The notes beneath the pieces are model-generated. The model was given only the letters and a program-made list of their open reading frames with translations. It was not told where the DNA came from and made no database searches. A stretch of 64,000 bases of DNA, taken from the NCBI GenBank assembly GCA_002914805.1, contig JXTB01000076.1, forward strand, positions 398,954 through 462,953. Direction: 5' to 3'. Both the position numbers and the translations under genes were made by a program. The DNA comes from Parasponia andersonii (Eukaryota; Streptophyta; Magnoliopsida; Rosales; Cannabaceae). Of the stretch, positions 11,385-22,700 are shown piece after piece (position 1 is the first letter of the stretch; every line of letters begins with the position of its first letter).

Positions 11385-11789
11385 TCAAGTTCGCGACGTC
11401 TCCGTCGTGCCATCGACTTTGAACCGCTCGATATGATTTTTGAATTGTCACAAGGTATCTTCATGCTCCCAGCTGGCCTCGGCCTCGGGCAAATTCTTCC
11501 ATTTTACTACACATTTCCAATAATTAGGAATACTACGTCAGCAGATCAAGCGATCAGCCAAAATATACTTTACCTCTTTGTTAAAAGAGGTTACCACTGC
11601 AGTAGTAGCCCTTTTGGATTCGCCCCTTGAAGGATCTCCCTCATCTCCATGGTAGGATTTTAGCATGCTAACATGGAAGACAGGAAAAATCTTTAACTTG
11701 GTGGAGAGTTGAAATTTATAGGAGACCTTACCTACACACTTGAGTACCAGAAATGGACCCTCGTATTTGTGCACCAATCCTTTATGCAC
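11385..11789 (-). pseudogene. Integrase tail and chromodomain of element D
   Basis: After the tail motif GPFLVLKCVGKVSYKFQL and FPVFHVSMLKSY comes a chromodomain: VKYILADRLI, then VVKWKNLPEAEASWEHEDTL and QFKNHIERF, with the aromatic and acidic residues usual in chromoviral chromodomains. These domains are thought to steer integration by binding histone marks. Two in-frame TGA codons, one for Arg and one for Trp in the family pattern, interrupt it. The reading frame ends TGA at 11385-11387, two bases before the polypurine run. Confidence 0.85.
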
Positions 11790-11807
11790 CTTCTTTAATG
11801 TTTTGAA

Positions 11808-12600
11808 TTATTGGGGCAACAACTTAACAAGGACTAAATCCCCCTCTTGATACTCAACGTGTCTCCTCTTTTTGTTGACCCATTTCTTCATTTTTTTAGA
11901 AGCTTTGTTCAAGTAAGCTCTAGCCAACTCCACTTGTTCATGCCATGCCTTAGCAAACTTGAATGCTGTAGGATTTTTCCCACCATAGCTTGTCGCTAAG
12001 GCACGTGGGGTCATAGGTTGTTGACCCATGACTATCTCGAAGGGACTCTTGCCTATAGACTCGCTCCTCTGGAGGTTGAAGGATTGGGCTACATCAAGTA
12101 ATTTTGCCCAATCTTTTTGATTGACACTCATAAAGTGCCTCAAGTATAACTCCAGCAAGGCATTCACCCTTTCCGTCTGGCCATCGTTTTGAGGGTGAAA
12201 GCTAGTAGAAAAGTTCAAGTCTGAACCCATCAACTTGAACAAGTCTGTCCAAAACCTTCTAGTGAATCGAGGATCACGATCACTTATGATGTTTGATAGG
12301 ACTCCCCAAAACTTCACGACATACTTCATAAAGAGTCGCGTAGTCTCATCGATGGGGCAATCAGATGAAGCAGGTATAAAGGTGGCATACCTGCTGAAGC
12401 AATCAACCACCATTATAATGCTGCCAAAACTCTTTGACTTAGGCAAGCTAGTGATAAAATCCATGGAAACACTCTCCCACAGCCTTTCAGGAATAGAGAG
12501 AGGTTCCAATAATCCGCACGGTGATTATTGTTCCACCTTGTCTTGTTGGCATACAAGACAAGTTCGTACATAGGCCTCGACATCATCTCTCAGTTAAGGC
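11808..12600 (-). pseudogene. Integrase core of element D
   Basis: 234-codon open piece. All three catalytic residues are readable: WESVSMDFITSLPKS (Asp), NIISDRDPRFTRRFW (Asp) and FHPQNDGQTERVNALLE (Glu). Downstream: SPFEIVMGQQPMTPRAL and KWVNKKRRHVEYQEGDLVLV, the GPY/F lead-in. The zinc-binding part upstream (about 12540-12750) is broken by stops. This is the best preserved core in the window. Confidence 0.9.
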
Positions 12601-12758
12601 CAGTAGTAGATAGATTTGATAAGAGCAAGAGTGCGTTTCTGACCTGGGTGACCAGCCCACAAGGAATCGTGGCACTCTTTGATAAGCTCTTTTCTTAAGT
12701 TACCCCACTTAGGCACATAGAGTTGATTGTCTTTGGCATAGAGAAGTCCGTGGCTCAG

Positions 12759-13534
12759 TCAAAAACGTCTCGTCTTTCCTTCCGTTACTAGAGGCAGTAG
12801 GCTCTTTGCAAAAACATCTTGTTCCATTCCTTCATTGAATTTCTCTATCAAGGTGCTATCGGGCCTGCTTAAGGCAGCCAGCTCTGCCTTTCTACTTAGG
12901 GCATCTATTACCACATTGACCTTCCTAGGCTTGTATTCAAGCTTGTAATCAAATTCTGTCAAGAAGTCTTGCCACCGAGCTTGCTTGGGACTCAACTTTT
13001 TCTGAGTTTAAAAGTAGTTTGTGGCTACGTTGTCAGTCATGATCGTGAAGTGAGTACTTAACAAGTAGTGTCGCCACACCCTTAGGCAATGGATGATTAC
13101 AGTCATCTTTTTTTCTTGCACTGTGTAGCTCTCTCAGTGTCATTGAGCTTGTGACTTTCATAAGCAATTGGACGCCCTTCTTGCATTAGTACTCCGCCAA
13201 TAGCAAAGTCAGAGGCATCTGTGTGGAGCTCATATGCTTTTGAGTGATCGGGTAAACTGAGAACTGGCTTTTCGCTTACCGCCCTCTTCAAGTCTTCGAA
13301 TGAAATTGGACACTCAAGTGTTCATTCCCAAGACTTGTTCTTCTTGAGCAGGTTAGTAAGTGGCACTGCTCTTGCTGAGTAGGACTTGATGAACTGCCTA
13401 TAATAATTCACAAGTCCGAGGAAGGATCTTAATCCTGGCACCTTCGTAGGGGTTTCCCACTCTTGGATGACTTGCACCTTGGCTTCATCCATCATAAGTT
13501 TCCCATCCTTTATCTTATGCCCTAGGAACATCAC
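12759..13534 (-). pseudogene. RT thumb and RNase H of element D
   Basis: Pieces in different frames: MMFLGHKIKDGKLMMDEAKV, LRSFLGLVNYYRQFIKSYS (thumb and connection), then VLSLPDHSKAYELHTDASDFAIGGVLMQ with the RNase H Asp in TDASD, and SPKQARWQDFLTEFDYKLEY and VIDALSRKAEL at the end (Asp of DALSR present). Stops and frameshifts near 13100 and 13310 separate them. Confidence 0.85.
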
Positions 13535-13576
13535 TTTCTCTTGGGCGAAGGAGCACTTCTCCTTCTTGATGAATAG

Positions 13577-14220
13577 TTAGTTTTCCCTCAAGACCTCAAA
13601 CACCTTCCTCAAATGTTCTAGGTGCTCTTCCATAGTCTTGCTATAGATAACTATATCATCAAGATAGACTACCACAAACTGATCGAGGTAGGGATGGAAT
13701 AACTTATTCATGAGGCTGCAAAAGGTAGACGGTGTATTGGTAAGACCAAATGGCATGACTAAGAACTCATATGCACCATATCTTGTCACGCATATTGTCT
13801 TGGGCTCATCCTCCTCGGCTATGCGAACTTGGTAGTACCTCGAGCGTAGATCAAGCTTTGAGAAATATCTAGTGTTCCCAAGTTGATCGAACAAGTCGGC
13901 AATAAGTGGGATAGGGTACTTGTTCTTTACCGTCACCTTGTTAAGAGCCTGGTAATCAATGCACATCCTTAGTGAGCCATCTTTCTTTTTCTGGAATAAC
14001 ACCGGGGTACCAAAAGGAGCTTTGGAGGGCCTGATAAACCCGTGTCAAGCAACTCCTTTAGTTGTTTCTGGAGTTTCGCTAACTCTGGAGGGGCCATTCG
14101 ATAGGGACTCATCGCAGGTGGCTTTATGCCTGGCTCAAGCTCGATTTCATGATCCACCTCCCTCCTAAATAGAAGTTTCTTGGGCAGGGCATCAGGCATC
14201 ATATCTTGGAATTCATCCAA
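13577..14220 (-). pseudogene. Reverse transcriptase of element D
   Basis: [51 protein letters not shown] (first catalytic Asp) and [13 protein letters not shown] (YLDD box) are present, with [20 protein letters not shown] between them. The upstream piece ([37 protein letters not shown]) is in another frame, so a frameshift lies near 14000. Confidence 0.9.
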
Positions 14221-14226
14221 GACAGT

Positions 14227-14724
14227 TTATACCTCCATGGGTAGGTTATCTTGAGGTTCCAACTCTTCATCATCGTGCTCCTTCAGGATGGCCAAGTAAT
14301 TCTCTTCCTCTCTTTTCAAGCCCTTCTTAAATTGAAGTGCAGAGAGTACTTTATTTCTCGCTTTTGTGCACCGCTCCATTGGTACCACACAAGCCTTTTC
14401 ACCATCTATGATGCATATAGAGTTGGCAAAAGGAATAGGAAATGCTCGCACTACATCAAGGAATTCCAAACCAAGCAATACCGTGAAATCATCCATTGGT
14501 ACTACTGATAAGTCAACTTGTCCAAACCATGCACCTCAGCTAGCCTTAACATTATGAGTAACCCCATGGATGGGGTGTGCTATTGAGTTCACTGCCTTGA
14601 GGGAGCCTCCTCTATTGGACACCGTCAAGCCCAACTGCCTAGCTTCCTTAACAGAGATGAAGTTATAGGATGCAACCGTGTCAACCAAGGCTTTAGTAAC
14701 TTTGCCATTGATTGTTGCATCCAC
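14227..14724 (-). pseudogene. Protease of element D
   Basis: DATINGKVTKALVDTVASYNF followed by ISVKEARQLGLTV and, in the next frame, MDDFTVLLGLEFLDVVRAFP. The active site reads D-T-V where aspartic proteases have D-T-G, so the Gly is lost; the Asp remains. A frameshift splits the domain near 14510. Confidence 0.75.
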
Positions 14725-14869
14725 AAAAAGTAGGTCCTTAGCTTATGACTTAGGGGCCGACCGCAAGGTATTTAGGAGTTGCAAGGAACCAACATGTGCA
14801 CTACTATCCTCTCTATCACCTCATTCTTGGCTTGGCTCAGAGGCAATTAAGGCATTGAGAGCTTTCTTC

Positions 14870-16011
14870 TTGGGACACTCACGTGCCTAATGTAGCCTAT
14901 CACAAAGAAAGCACTTGACTCTTACCTTGGAGAAGTCATGGTCTTCCTTCTCTTTGCCCTTGTCTTTGTGCCTATAGGAGGAACTATTTTTGTTCCATTT
15001 TCCTCCTTTTGTTTGCTCTCCCCCACTTTTTGTACTCCACCACCCTTCTTGTCTTTAGCCTTAGAAGGGTCCTTGTCGGTAGAGTAATCGACAAGGCTCT
15101 TAGCTATGGCAATAGCATCTGCCAAGTCCTGGACACCACGATGCTTGAGCTCTAACTTGGCCCAGTTCTAAAGGCCATCCATGAACAAGAATAGGGCATC
15201 TTTATCCGAAGTGTCAGGGAATTCGAGCAAGAGTGTGATAAACTCTTTCATGCAGTCTCTAACACTACCAGATTATTTGAGGCGGCAAAGACGGCTTCTC
15301 GCCTCCTCTTCAGCATTCTCAGGGAAGAATTGCCTTTTTAGATCCCTTTTGAAGTCATCAAAGGTGGCTATAGTGCACACTTCTCATTTTTATCTCCCCG
15401 TGTCTCCGCCTCCACCATAGCATGATGGTATCAGTTAGATACAGGGCATCATTACGAATTTTACCGGCATCGTCCGTCACACCGGTGGCCTCAAAGTATT
15501 GTTTGAGTCCCTATAGGAAGTTCTCAACTTCCTTAGCATTGCGAGTACAATTGAAGGTCTTTGGTTTAGGTACCTCAACCTTCCTTGCCTCAATGGTTGT
15601 TGTGGTGGTCACCCCCGTGGCCACTGCTCACTCGCACAAAGCAAGATCACCACCTATTTCATCTACTTTAAGTAAAACATTAGTGAGTTCTCTTTGGAAG
15701 AGATCTCGTACCTTGGCAATCTCCAAATGAAGGGACTCAATCTTGCGCCTTAAGTCGGCCTCTAGCTCACCAAGAGCATTTTTGATGCCGCTGTGGAGTT
15801 CCATATCCTTGGTCTCCAAACAATAGCCATCTAGATCGTCTACATGCTCGCCCAACGTGCCCAGGTTGGACTCTAGTCGGGACACTCTAATCTCCAAGCT
15901 AGTCACCACGTCCCTTGACTTGCCGTGGGTAATATCCTTCTTCCCTTTATCACGCCTACATTCAGAAACACTAACTTCGACGGGGTCGGGAGTTGCAGCC
16001 ATAGTCTTCAT
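14870..16011 (-). pseudogene. Gag of element D
   Basis: Start at ATG 16011 (MKTMAATPDPVEVSVSE), 40 bases inside the primer site. The N-terminal third is a coiled coil (VTSLEIRVSRLESNLGTLGE, KNALGELEADLRRKIESLHL). A capsid region follows in broken frames (15180-15620). A CCHC zinc knuckle near 14890-14930 reads CFLCDRLH then a TAG in place of an aromatic residue, then ARECPKKKALN. Not translatable as one protein. Confidence 0.8.
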
Positions 16012-16050
16012 TTAGACAATGGAACTACAAAGATACAACGAGCAACCAAA

Positions 16051-16062
16051 GCTCTGATACCA
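16051..16062 (-). promoter_or_regulatory. Primer-binding site of element D (initiator Met tRNA)
   Basis: Minus strand TGGTATCAGAGC, the standard plant site complementary to the 3' end of initiator tRNA-Met, three bases inside the 5' LTR. Confidence 0.95.
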
Positions 16063-16065
16063 CAC

Positions 16066-16387
16066 TGTCACGACCCTAGCCTCAAACTAGACAATCGTGC
16101 GGCACTTAGCACAGTCCGTCGTACTTAGTCAGCCTACTAATACTCAAGAAAGGGACTTAGAGTAAGCTTTTGAGAGAAAGTGGTAAGGATGAGAAAATTT
16201 AGGTGAATGAAAGATTTGTATTACTCTTAAAATGCTTACAACTCTCACAAATGGGACTTATGTACAAATGAACCCAAGGGGTCCTTTATATAGGCAAAGC
16301 CAACCAACTAAGGGTTATGATCGTGCCAAGTGGCATGATCTTACATAGAGCCTAGAATATTCTCAAACAAATGAGCGGGGCGTAACA
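16066..16387 (-). repeat. 5' LTR of element D (322 bp, internally deleted)
   Basis: Matches the 3' LTR at both ends but lacks 330 bp of U3. The junction is at the word CAAA, found on both sides of the missing stretch in the full copy (11026-11029 and 11356-11359), pointing to microhomology-mediated deletion. The TATA box CTATATAAAGG is retained, the heat-shock-like motifs are not. Confidence 0.9.
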
Positions 16388-16540
16388 CTAAGCTCTACAT
16401 GTTTCCCTTTTTTTTTTTTTCCTTTGCTTTATCCTTAATTATAGATTTACCATTCCAAGTACAACTATACACTAGACCCTTTTTTTTAAGCGTGAAACTT
16501 CCATTGAAGACTAAGCTCTACACTTTTTTTTCCCCAATGT
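16388..16540 (+). repeat. Tandem repeat, right part (split by element D)
   Basis: CTAAGCTCTACATGTTTCCC, then TCCTTAATTATAGATTTACC, CCAAGTACAACTATACACTA and GCGTGAAACTTCC..GAAGACTAAGCTCTACAC. The last unit shows what the empty site of element D looked like. Confidence 0.7.
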
Positions 16541-17098
16541 TTTTCTTTACTTTTACTTTTTAAAAAAAAAATATAAATAAAGAAATATTTCACTTAAAAA
16601 AAACTGGTAAATGAAAAATACAAAAACATCTTATAGAATTTTATTTCAACATATAAGAAATTTTTATATGCAAAACAAATACTAAATATGATATATTGAG
16701 AAGCGTAGAATTGAGAAATTTTAGAATATAGGATAATATCATAACAACAAAAATAGTATAAAATACTAGCATCGATAGTCTTGTTGAAACTAACAAAAAA
16801 ATACGGCATAAATAAATAAATAATCTAACAATAAAATCACATCATCCTATTTGCCTTTTACAGTTTAATATGACAAATAATATGTCTAAGCATTCGACAT
16901 AGGATATGTTTTCTTCTCAACAAAATAAAAAAGGAAAAATATAATCCATAAACTGTTTTATGTCTTCATATCTTTTTAGTCTTAATGATATGAAAGATTA
17001 TCCAGTGATGCAAAGCTTTTAGGTGTAGAAAAAATTGAACCTGCAAACAAACAAAACCAAATGTTCAAAATAACGACACTATACTAAAGAAACAATTA
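16541..17098. other. Intergenic DNA between elements D and B
   Basis: Very AT-rich; nothing recognised. Confidence 0.6.
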
Positions 17099-17103
17099 AT
17101 AGG
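17099..17103 (+). repeat. Target-site duplication, left copy, element B
   Basis: ATAGG, identical to 25216-25220. Confidence 0.93.
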
Positions 17104-17787
17104 TGTTGACGGAGGTTTTGTCAACAATAAATTTAGAAAAACTACAAAACGGCTTGTGTGTGAAAAGGGTTAATAAATCAAAGTAAACAAAGAAACAAGA
17201 ATTTTATAGTGGTTCAGCCCCAAAAAAGATGAGCCTACGTCCACTGTTTTTTACTATTTTTAAGAGAATTACAAGAGTTCTGTTAAGTTTCAAGGTTGGA
17301 ATTCCAAGAGTTCAAAATTACAATGTGTTGTCTGGAAAGAAGAAGCAAGAGTCTAAAAAGTTTTCAAAAGATCTAAAAGATAAAAGATCAAAGATTCCCT
17401 ATTGAAACATTGAACTCCCTTTATATAGGTGAGGATAGCTCAATATTTCCCAATTGTGAGAATGGGTAACTGTATAATCAGAAAATACAATTCGAGTAAC
17501 AATATAACTGGGTAATAAATTAAATGAGATGACTGGTCGATCTTTAAAGAGAAACTTTTGTTTCACTTTCTTTGTTGGTTTCCTATTTGACGAAGCTTAG
17601 TCTAGTTTCCTTTTCATTCTGGTCGCACTTAACTCGTTCAGAGGAGGTCGTACTAACTTATGCAGTGGATGTCACACTTAACTCTTTCGAAGGAGGTTAC
17701 TCTTACTTATGCGACCTGACATGTTCACTTGGTCAACTTTTCCCTTTTTGGCATTGACCAACATATAGGATTTTAGACCGTACAACA
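17104..17787 (-). repeat. 3' LTR of element B
   Basis: Plus strand runs TGTTGACGGAGG to CGTACAACA. Contains TTTTATAGTGGTTCAGCCCC, a GTCCACTG motif and CCTTTATATAGGTGAGG (minus-strand TATA box). Confidence 0.92.
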
Positions 17788-17802
17788 ATTGCCCCCAGCT
17801 CC
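17788..17802 (-). other. Polypurine tract of element B
   Basis: Minus strand GGAGCTGGGGGCAAT directly before the LTR start TGTTGTACGG. Confidence 0.75.
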
Positions 17803-18192
17803 ATTAGTTCTTTAGGACAAAATGGTGCTTCCTTCTACTATAAGTGTGAGCTTAAAAAATGTGATATCATGACCTAAACTTAAGATCTTTGAAGAATCGC
17901 CAGATCTCAAGTCTCACCTTTTCAAGATCACGCACACCATATCTGACAGATAAAACCATGTGTCACCTTTTCTAAGAAGAATAGCAAAACTCGAGAAGAC
18001 TTTTCCCTTCTTTTTTTTTTTAAACAGACACAATGATAGCGATGACGCCAGCTGTTGTCTTAAATTGAATCATTTCAAATTTTGAAAAGATACCGATTTA
18101 ATTTCAGAAAATCAAATCCCGCGAGAACTTCGGCCTTTGGATCTGAAAATTAAATACCTTAATCTACGGCTGTGATTTGACGATGCTCAAGA

Positions 18193-18393
18193 CATATATA
18201 TCAAAAACTAATCCGCCTCCTCTTCAAAAATCCTATCGTCTACTATTTCTCTCGAAACACGAAGCATTCACAAAGCAATCCTTTCGGCGGCGTCTTGTTT
18301 TTTTCAGCTCGTACAACTTTCAGCCTCTTCTCTGATGAAGCTATCACCGCAATACTTCAGACTACATCTCGATCCCTCTATCTTCGAAGAAAG
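18193..18393 (+). promoter_or_regulatory. Own promoter and leader exon of the antisense gene in element B
   Basis: A TATA box (TATATAT, 18195-18201) is followed by a CT-rich leader with no long frame. A 5' splice site AAG|GTTAGT follows 18393 and a 3' splice site TTTTCAG ends at 18839, directly before the ATG. This is the layout of a plant promoter with a leader intron (446 bp). Inferred from sequence only. Confidence 0.6.
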
Positions 18394-18839
18394 GTTAGTA
18401 TATATCCTCTCTCTCTTATTGTTTTGTCTGTCCAGAAAACTCATTTATAGATTTTATTTCTAGAAATTGAATCCAATTGTAGAGCCTGAATGTCCTGAAT
18501 GAAAACCTGTCCCACACTCGGATCGACTGAAATGGGAATTTTTTAGATCCCATTCATTGGTTTATAGAATACTTTCTTTTAGATGACTGATAGAGACGAA
18601 CTCATAAAAGAGTTTTTTAGGGTTTGAAACCTTTTTTTTTTTTTTTGAAAATAATAGTTAGTCGAGTGACGAATTATAGAAGAAGTGCTCGAATAATTTT
18701 TATGAATCCGTAGATCGATTAGAAAAATTCGATGAGCAGCTTGTTGATGACATCCTAGGATGAGACCCCAAAACTCTTCGCATATAGCTGAGATCTCTGA
18801 TGCTCACATAGGACTAAATTCATCCATATTTCTTTTCAG

Positions 18840-20986
18840 ATGTCTAGTAGTGAAGATTTTAGGGAAGAGAATGCATTCTCAGGAGAATCTTCCAATCCCA
18901 GTGTTAACTCCATAAACCTCGAAGATTATCTTGAGCCAGAACCTGAAGTAGAGATAACCAAGGTCAGGCAAAGTAGTCCTCGCATAGGCGACCTTCCTCA
19001 AGACCAATGGCCCCGGCATATCAGAGATGCCCCTGTGTTCACAACGGGTTATCAATATGTAGAGGGAGACTGGTCATGTACCAATATAAGGACGAGCTAC
19101 ACCACGAACAGCCTCAGTAAGATTGTGTGCAATGATAAGATCTCCATCCCTCTTCGCCTTCCTATGGAGTTCAATCAACCACATACACCACCTCGCGGAA
19201 TTGCCTCATTCTCTTAAGCAGTTCTAAATGTGGTGTCTACCTCCCACTTCAGCCATAAATAAAATCAATCGTCGATTACTATGGGATCGTCTCTTTCCAA
19301 CTAACTCCAAATACATATAGATATATGGTAGGACTGTACATACTTTACCATAAACTAGGCTTAGAGACCCCCACTCCTGAAGAGTTTGCTTGGTTTTACC
19401 AAGTGAAATCAAACCCATCTGACTTCGACTTCTTTTATGCACGCAAAGGGTCGAACCAAGTAATAAAAACTATCTATGAGATTCGCAAAAACATGGAAAA
19501 ATGAAAAAATCCATTCTTCCACTTTGACTGTACGGATAACGGCTTCTTTCAGAATCCTGTTAGGTAACTTTCAGTTTATCGCCTTTTCTTCATAAACATA
19601 TTATTCTGATTGCACTCGTATGTCATAGTAGATAATAAGGAACAACCTAGACTTTCCAGAGAATAGCTCGCAAGGGTGTACAGAATAAACAACCTTCCGA
19701 TTGAAGAATTCGATTAAAAGAAGCTTGGGACTTCCAAGAAATTAGTCGCTTGCGATCTGCTTCCAAGGGGAGCCACCTTCCCAGATTCCACCGTCTATTC
19801 GATCAGACCCTCGAGCTCGAAGAAGAAGAAGTTGAGGATGCAGAAGGAAAAGAGTGCCTTGTCTACCATACCTAGGAAGCGAAAAATACCTGCCACCCCT
19901 ACAATCTTGGAACCATCATCTCCAGAAGCCGCATCACCACCAGTTTCTCAATAGCAAGAAAGTAATTATTTTTTTCTTCCTTTTCCTTATCATCGTATTA
20001 TGTCACCTCGCTGCTGACTCATATCTGTACAGAAATAGTTATCGGTAGCGGATTACGAGCACCGCCTTCCACTCTGGGGCCAATGGCAAAGTCCAAGACG
20101 CCAGAGAATACACCTCCATCGACGTTAAAAGGGAAAGAGAAGGTCGACACTTCCAAGAAACAAAAAGTTGCCTTCGAGGATATCCCGACAAGTTCGCCTC
20201 CTCCTCAGTCTCAAACTACGAGTCATCTTGATCCATCCAAGGAGACTGCCACTCCTTCGGAACCGAACCAGGTTGATCAAGACGAGGAGCTTTTCGCACT
20301 CCTCAACCAATTGCCAGAGAAGGCTGATATGAGTATAGCCTTAATTGATTGCTTCACTTCTGAAGATGGCTAGGCGAGGATGAAGCGATGATCAACTAAG
20401 ATTGCCTTCAGTTCTACGATGAGGATGCTGGCAAATGTAAGCATCTTTTATTTTCCCTCTTCGACGTATTTTTTCTTGGTATTGATGTGTCATATTTTCA
20501 GACTGCTGCAGCTATTGTCCTGATACATGACCTAGTCCTTGAGTGTTTGGAAAAGGCCGAAAAATTTGAAGAGATAACCCAAGTATTTGAGGACTCGGAG
20601 AAGGCTCGCGAGGAGGAGAGAAAAGCCTTTGACTTAGAGAGGCAGCAACTGCTTGAAGGTCTGGCCAAAGAGAAGTTTGCAAAGGAGAAGCTCGAGGAAA
20701 AAATTGAAGAGCTTGAAAAGACTATCTCCGAGCATCCAGATCGCATGAAGGAGGCGACAACAGAGGCAGCTCACAAGGCTATTGAAGAGTTCAAGGCTAC
20801 TAAAGTCAAGGAGCTCGAAGAAAAAGCCAGTGACATCGCCTCGTCGACCATCATATATAACATCTTTTGCGAGCATCCGGACTTTGACTTTTCAATCATT
20901 GGTGAAGACAGGTCGAGCTTGTCCAGAGTTAGAGGGAAGCAGAATCTACCAAAACTTAGGATGGTGGAACGAGCACGTCTGCATAA
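18840..20986 (+). pseudogene. Antisense gene of element B (globular domain, linker, coiled coil)
   Basis: Opposite to gag-pol. Exons as I read them: 18840-19563, about 19630-19961, 20033-20436, 20502-20986; introns are GT-AG where clear. N-terminus MSSSEDFREENAFSGE is acidic. The globular part has KCGVYLPLQP, DYYGIVSFQLTPNTYRYMVG, LYILYHKLG, TPEEFAWFYQVKSNPSDFDF and FYARKGSNQV, the pattern of the plant family called 'putative gypsy-type transposon' (Transposase_28). A Lys/Ser/Pro linker (RKRKIPATPTILEPSSPEA) follows, then about 120 residues of charged coiled coil. Damage: a frameshift near 19220, TAA in the globular part, TGA for Trp near 19503, stops in exons 2-4. Not related in strand or sequence to pol. 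Function unknown; a nuclear or chromatin role is only a guess. Confidence 0.75.
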
Positions 20987-21846
20987 AAATTCTTTTATTT
21001 TTTTAACTTCAGAACAATATGGGCTTTACCCCTTAATTTTTGTAATACTTTGCTTGCATATAGGTGCGAGCCTTTATCAATGAATGAGTGTTTTTTTTAT
21101 TAGACGTTTATTCTTGCAAAACAATTAAAATATTATATTACAATATAAAGATACATAATTTAACCAAATAGTCAATCACTAGGTGACTGATCGGTACGCT
21201 ATTGCGATTCGAATCCAACACCCTTAACATGGTTGTATTAGGATAGGTTAGGTCGCTTAAGAAAACAGTAAGTATAAGTAATGCAAACTCAATACTATTT
21301 TTCGAAAGTTCCATGGCAAAATGTAATATAGCAATATATCACATCGAACAATGAATGTTTTGCTTAGTTACTTTATTGTTCGATGAGAGAAATTGCATAA
21401 TACGATATGCTATGGCATGAAGCGAGGAGAAATTCCTATGATTTAAAGAAATTTAAGAAATTTCGGCGATCTAAAATTCCGACCCATCTAAATGGACATT
21501 TTGCATAGTCTCTTAGGAAACAAGTAGGAGATAATATTCTGATCATACTGCCCTACTGCCCCCCGAGTCTTATGGTGTTTGAAGACTGGCATAAAACTAT
21601 AAAAGGTAGACCAAATCGAATGATTAATGAGGAGACACCTTTATTGATGATGACAAATGACGAATAACGACTGATGAATAACGAATGACGATCAACAAAT
21701 AACGATCAATGAATGACGATCAACGAATGACGAATAACGAATGACAATCAACGAATGACGAATAACAAATGATGATCAATGAATGACGATCAACGAATGA
21801 TGAATAAGTAGATATCTTTATTGATGAATAACGAATACATGAAGAT
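20987..21846. other. Spacer between antisense gene and pol of element B
   Basis: Counterpart of 1060-1842 in element A. Contains the expanded short tandem repeat at 21650-21815. No coding potential. Confidence 0.7.
21650..21815. repeat. Short tandem repeat in element B
   Basis: GATCAACGAATGACGAATAA and variants; longer than in element A, showing copy-number change since their split. Confidence 0.75.
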
Positions 21847-22700
21847 TTACTGATAATAGCGACGAAGTTGTTCTGCATTCCAAGTATGCTCGATCTTTTG
21901 TCCACCAGTGCGAGCTAACTTATATGTTCCAGGTCAAATAACGGCATCAATAACATATGGTCCTTCCCAAGAGGGTCTAAATACACCGGCACCGTGCTCT
22001 TTATTATTAGGTAGAACCTGTCGAAGAACAAGATCACAAACTTCAAACCCTCGGATTCTAACTTTAGAGTTATAATATCGAGTCATGCGCTATTGATATG
22101 ATGCGATTCAAAGCTGAGACTGCTCGCGCCTTTCTTCTAAAAGATCGAGCTCAATCCTCATCAGCGCACTACTTTGATCTTGCTCAATTGTCGTATCTAT
22201 ATTGAGGCGGTGACACATGATATTTGGATAAATCCCCACTATATCTGAATGTTGCTATGTGAAGATATCCAAATTTGATTTCAGAAAAGCGATTAATGAA
22301 GCTCGCACGGGTTCTTGAAGCTTCGCTCTGATTTTAAGAACCTTCGAAGACCTATCGATTGGCAAATCTTCCAAGTCTTCTAAAGGTCTAGTTTTGATCT
22401 CACCATTAATTTCTCGAGGGTCGAGGCCATCGATTGACGTTCCACATGATGTTTCGGCTGACGCTTCTGATGCTTTCCTTGATGCGTCTCCTTGTAGCTG
22501 GACCATCTTTGTGCGAGGTGTCATATCTTTTGTTGCGAGCTTTCGTGGTCGCTGCTCGAGATGCATGACATTAGTTAATGGTTGCTGTTGCGCTTCTCGT
22601 GCGTACCTAGCTTGCGCTCTTTTCGAGTTTCCACCGATGTGCGGGCCTCCAAAAATAGTTCGCACCTCGTGTTGAATTTCTGGAGGTCGTTATCGGTTTT
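21847..22700 (-). pseudogene. Fused remnant of pol in element B
   Basis: Three pieces joined by two deletions. The integrase tail (stop at 21847) is fused near 22185-22192 to the N-terminal part of RT, and that is fused at 22538-22543 (shared AGCTTT) to the end of gag. The second deletion is 498 bp, a multiple of three. It leaves an open frame across the joint (22255-22665) in which the gag end (FGGPHIGGNSKRAQARYA) runs into the PR-RT linker (DGLDPREINGEIKTRPLEDL). Protease, RT palm, RNases H and integrase core are absent. Confidence 0.85.

Larger units (their letters stand above)
10722..16387 (-). mobile_element. Element D: chromovirus (Ty3/gypsy with chromodomain), complete but dead
   Basis: Minus orientation: 5' LTR (16387-16066), tRNA-Met primer site, gag with coiled coil, zinc knuckle, protease, RT, RNase H, integrase, C-terminal chromodomain, polypurine tract, 3' LTR (11375-10722). 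LTRs begin TG and end CA. The chromodomain and order make it a chromovirus; the clade cannot be fixed by eye. Many stops and frameshifts disable it. The two LTRs agree at roughly nine positions in ten over shared sequence (eye estimate), so the insertion is old. Confidence 0.93.
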
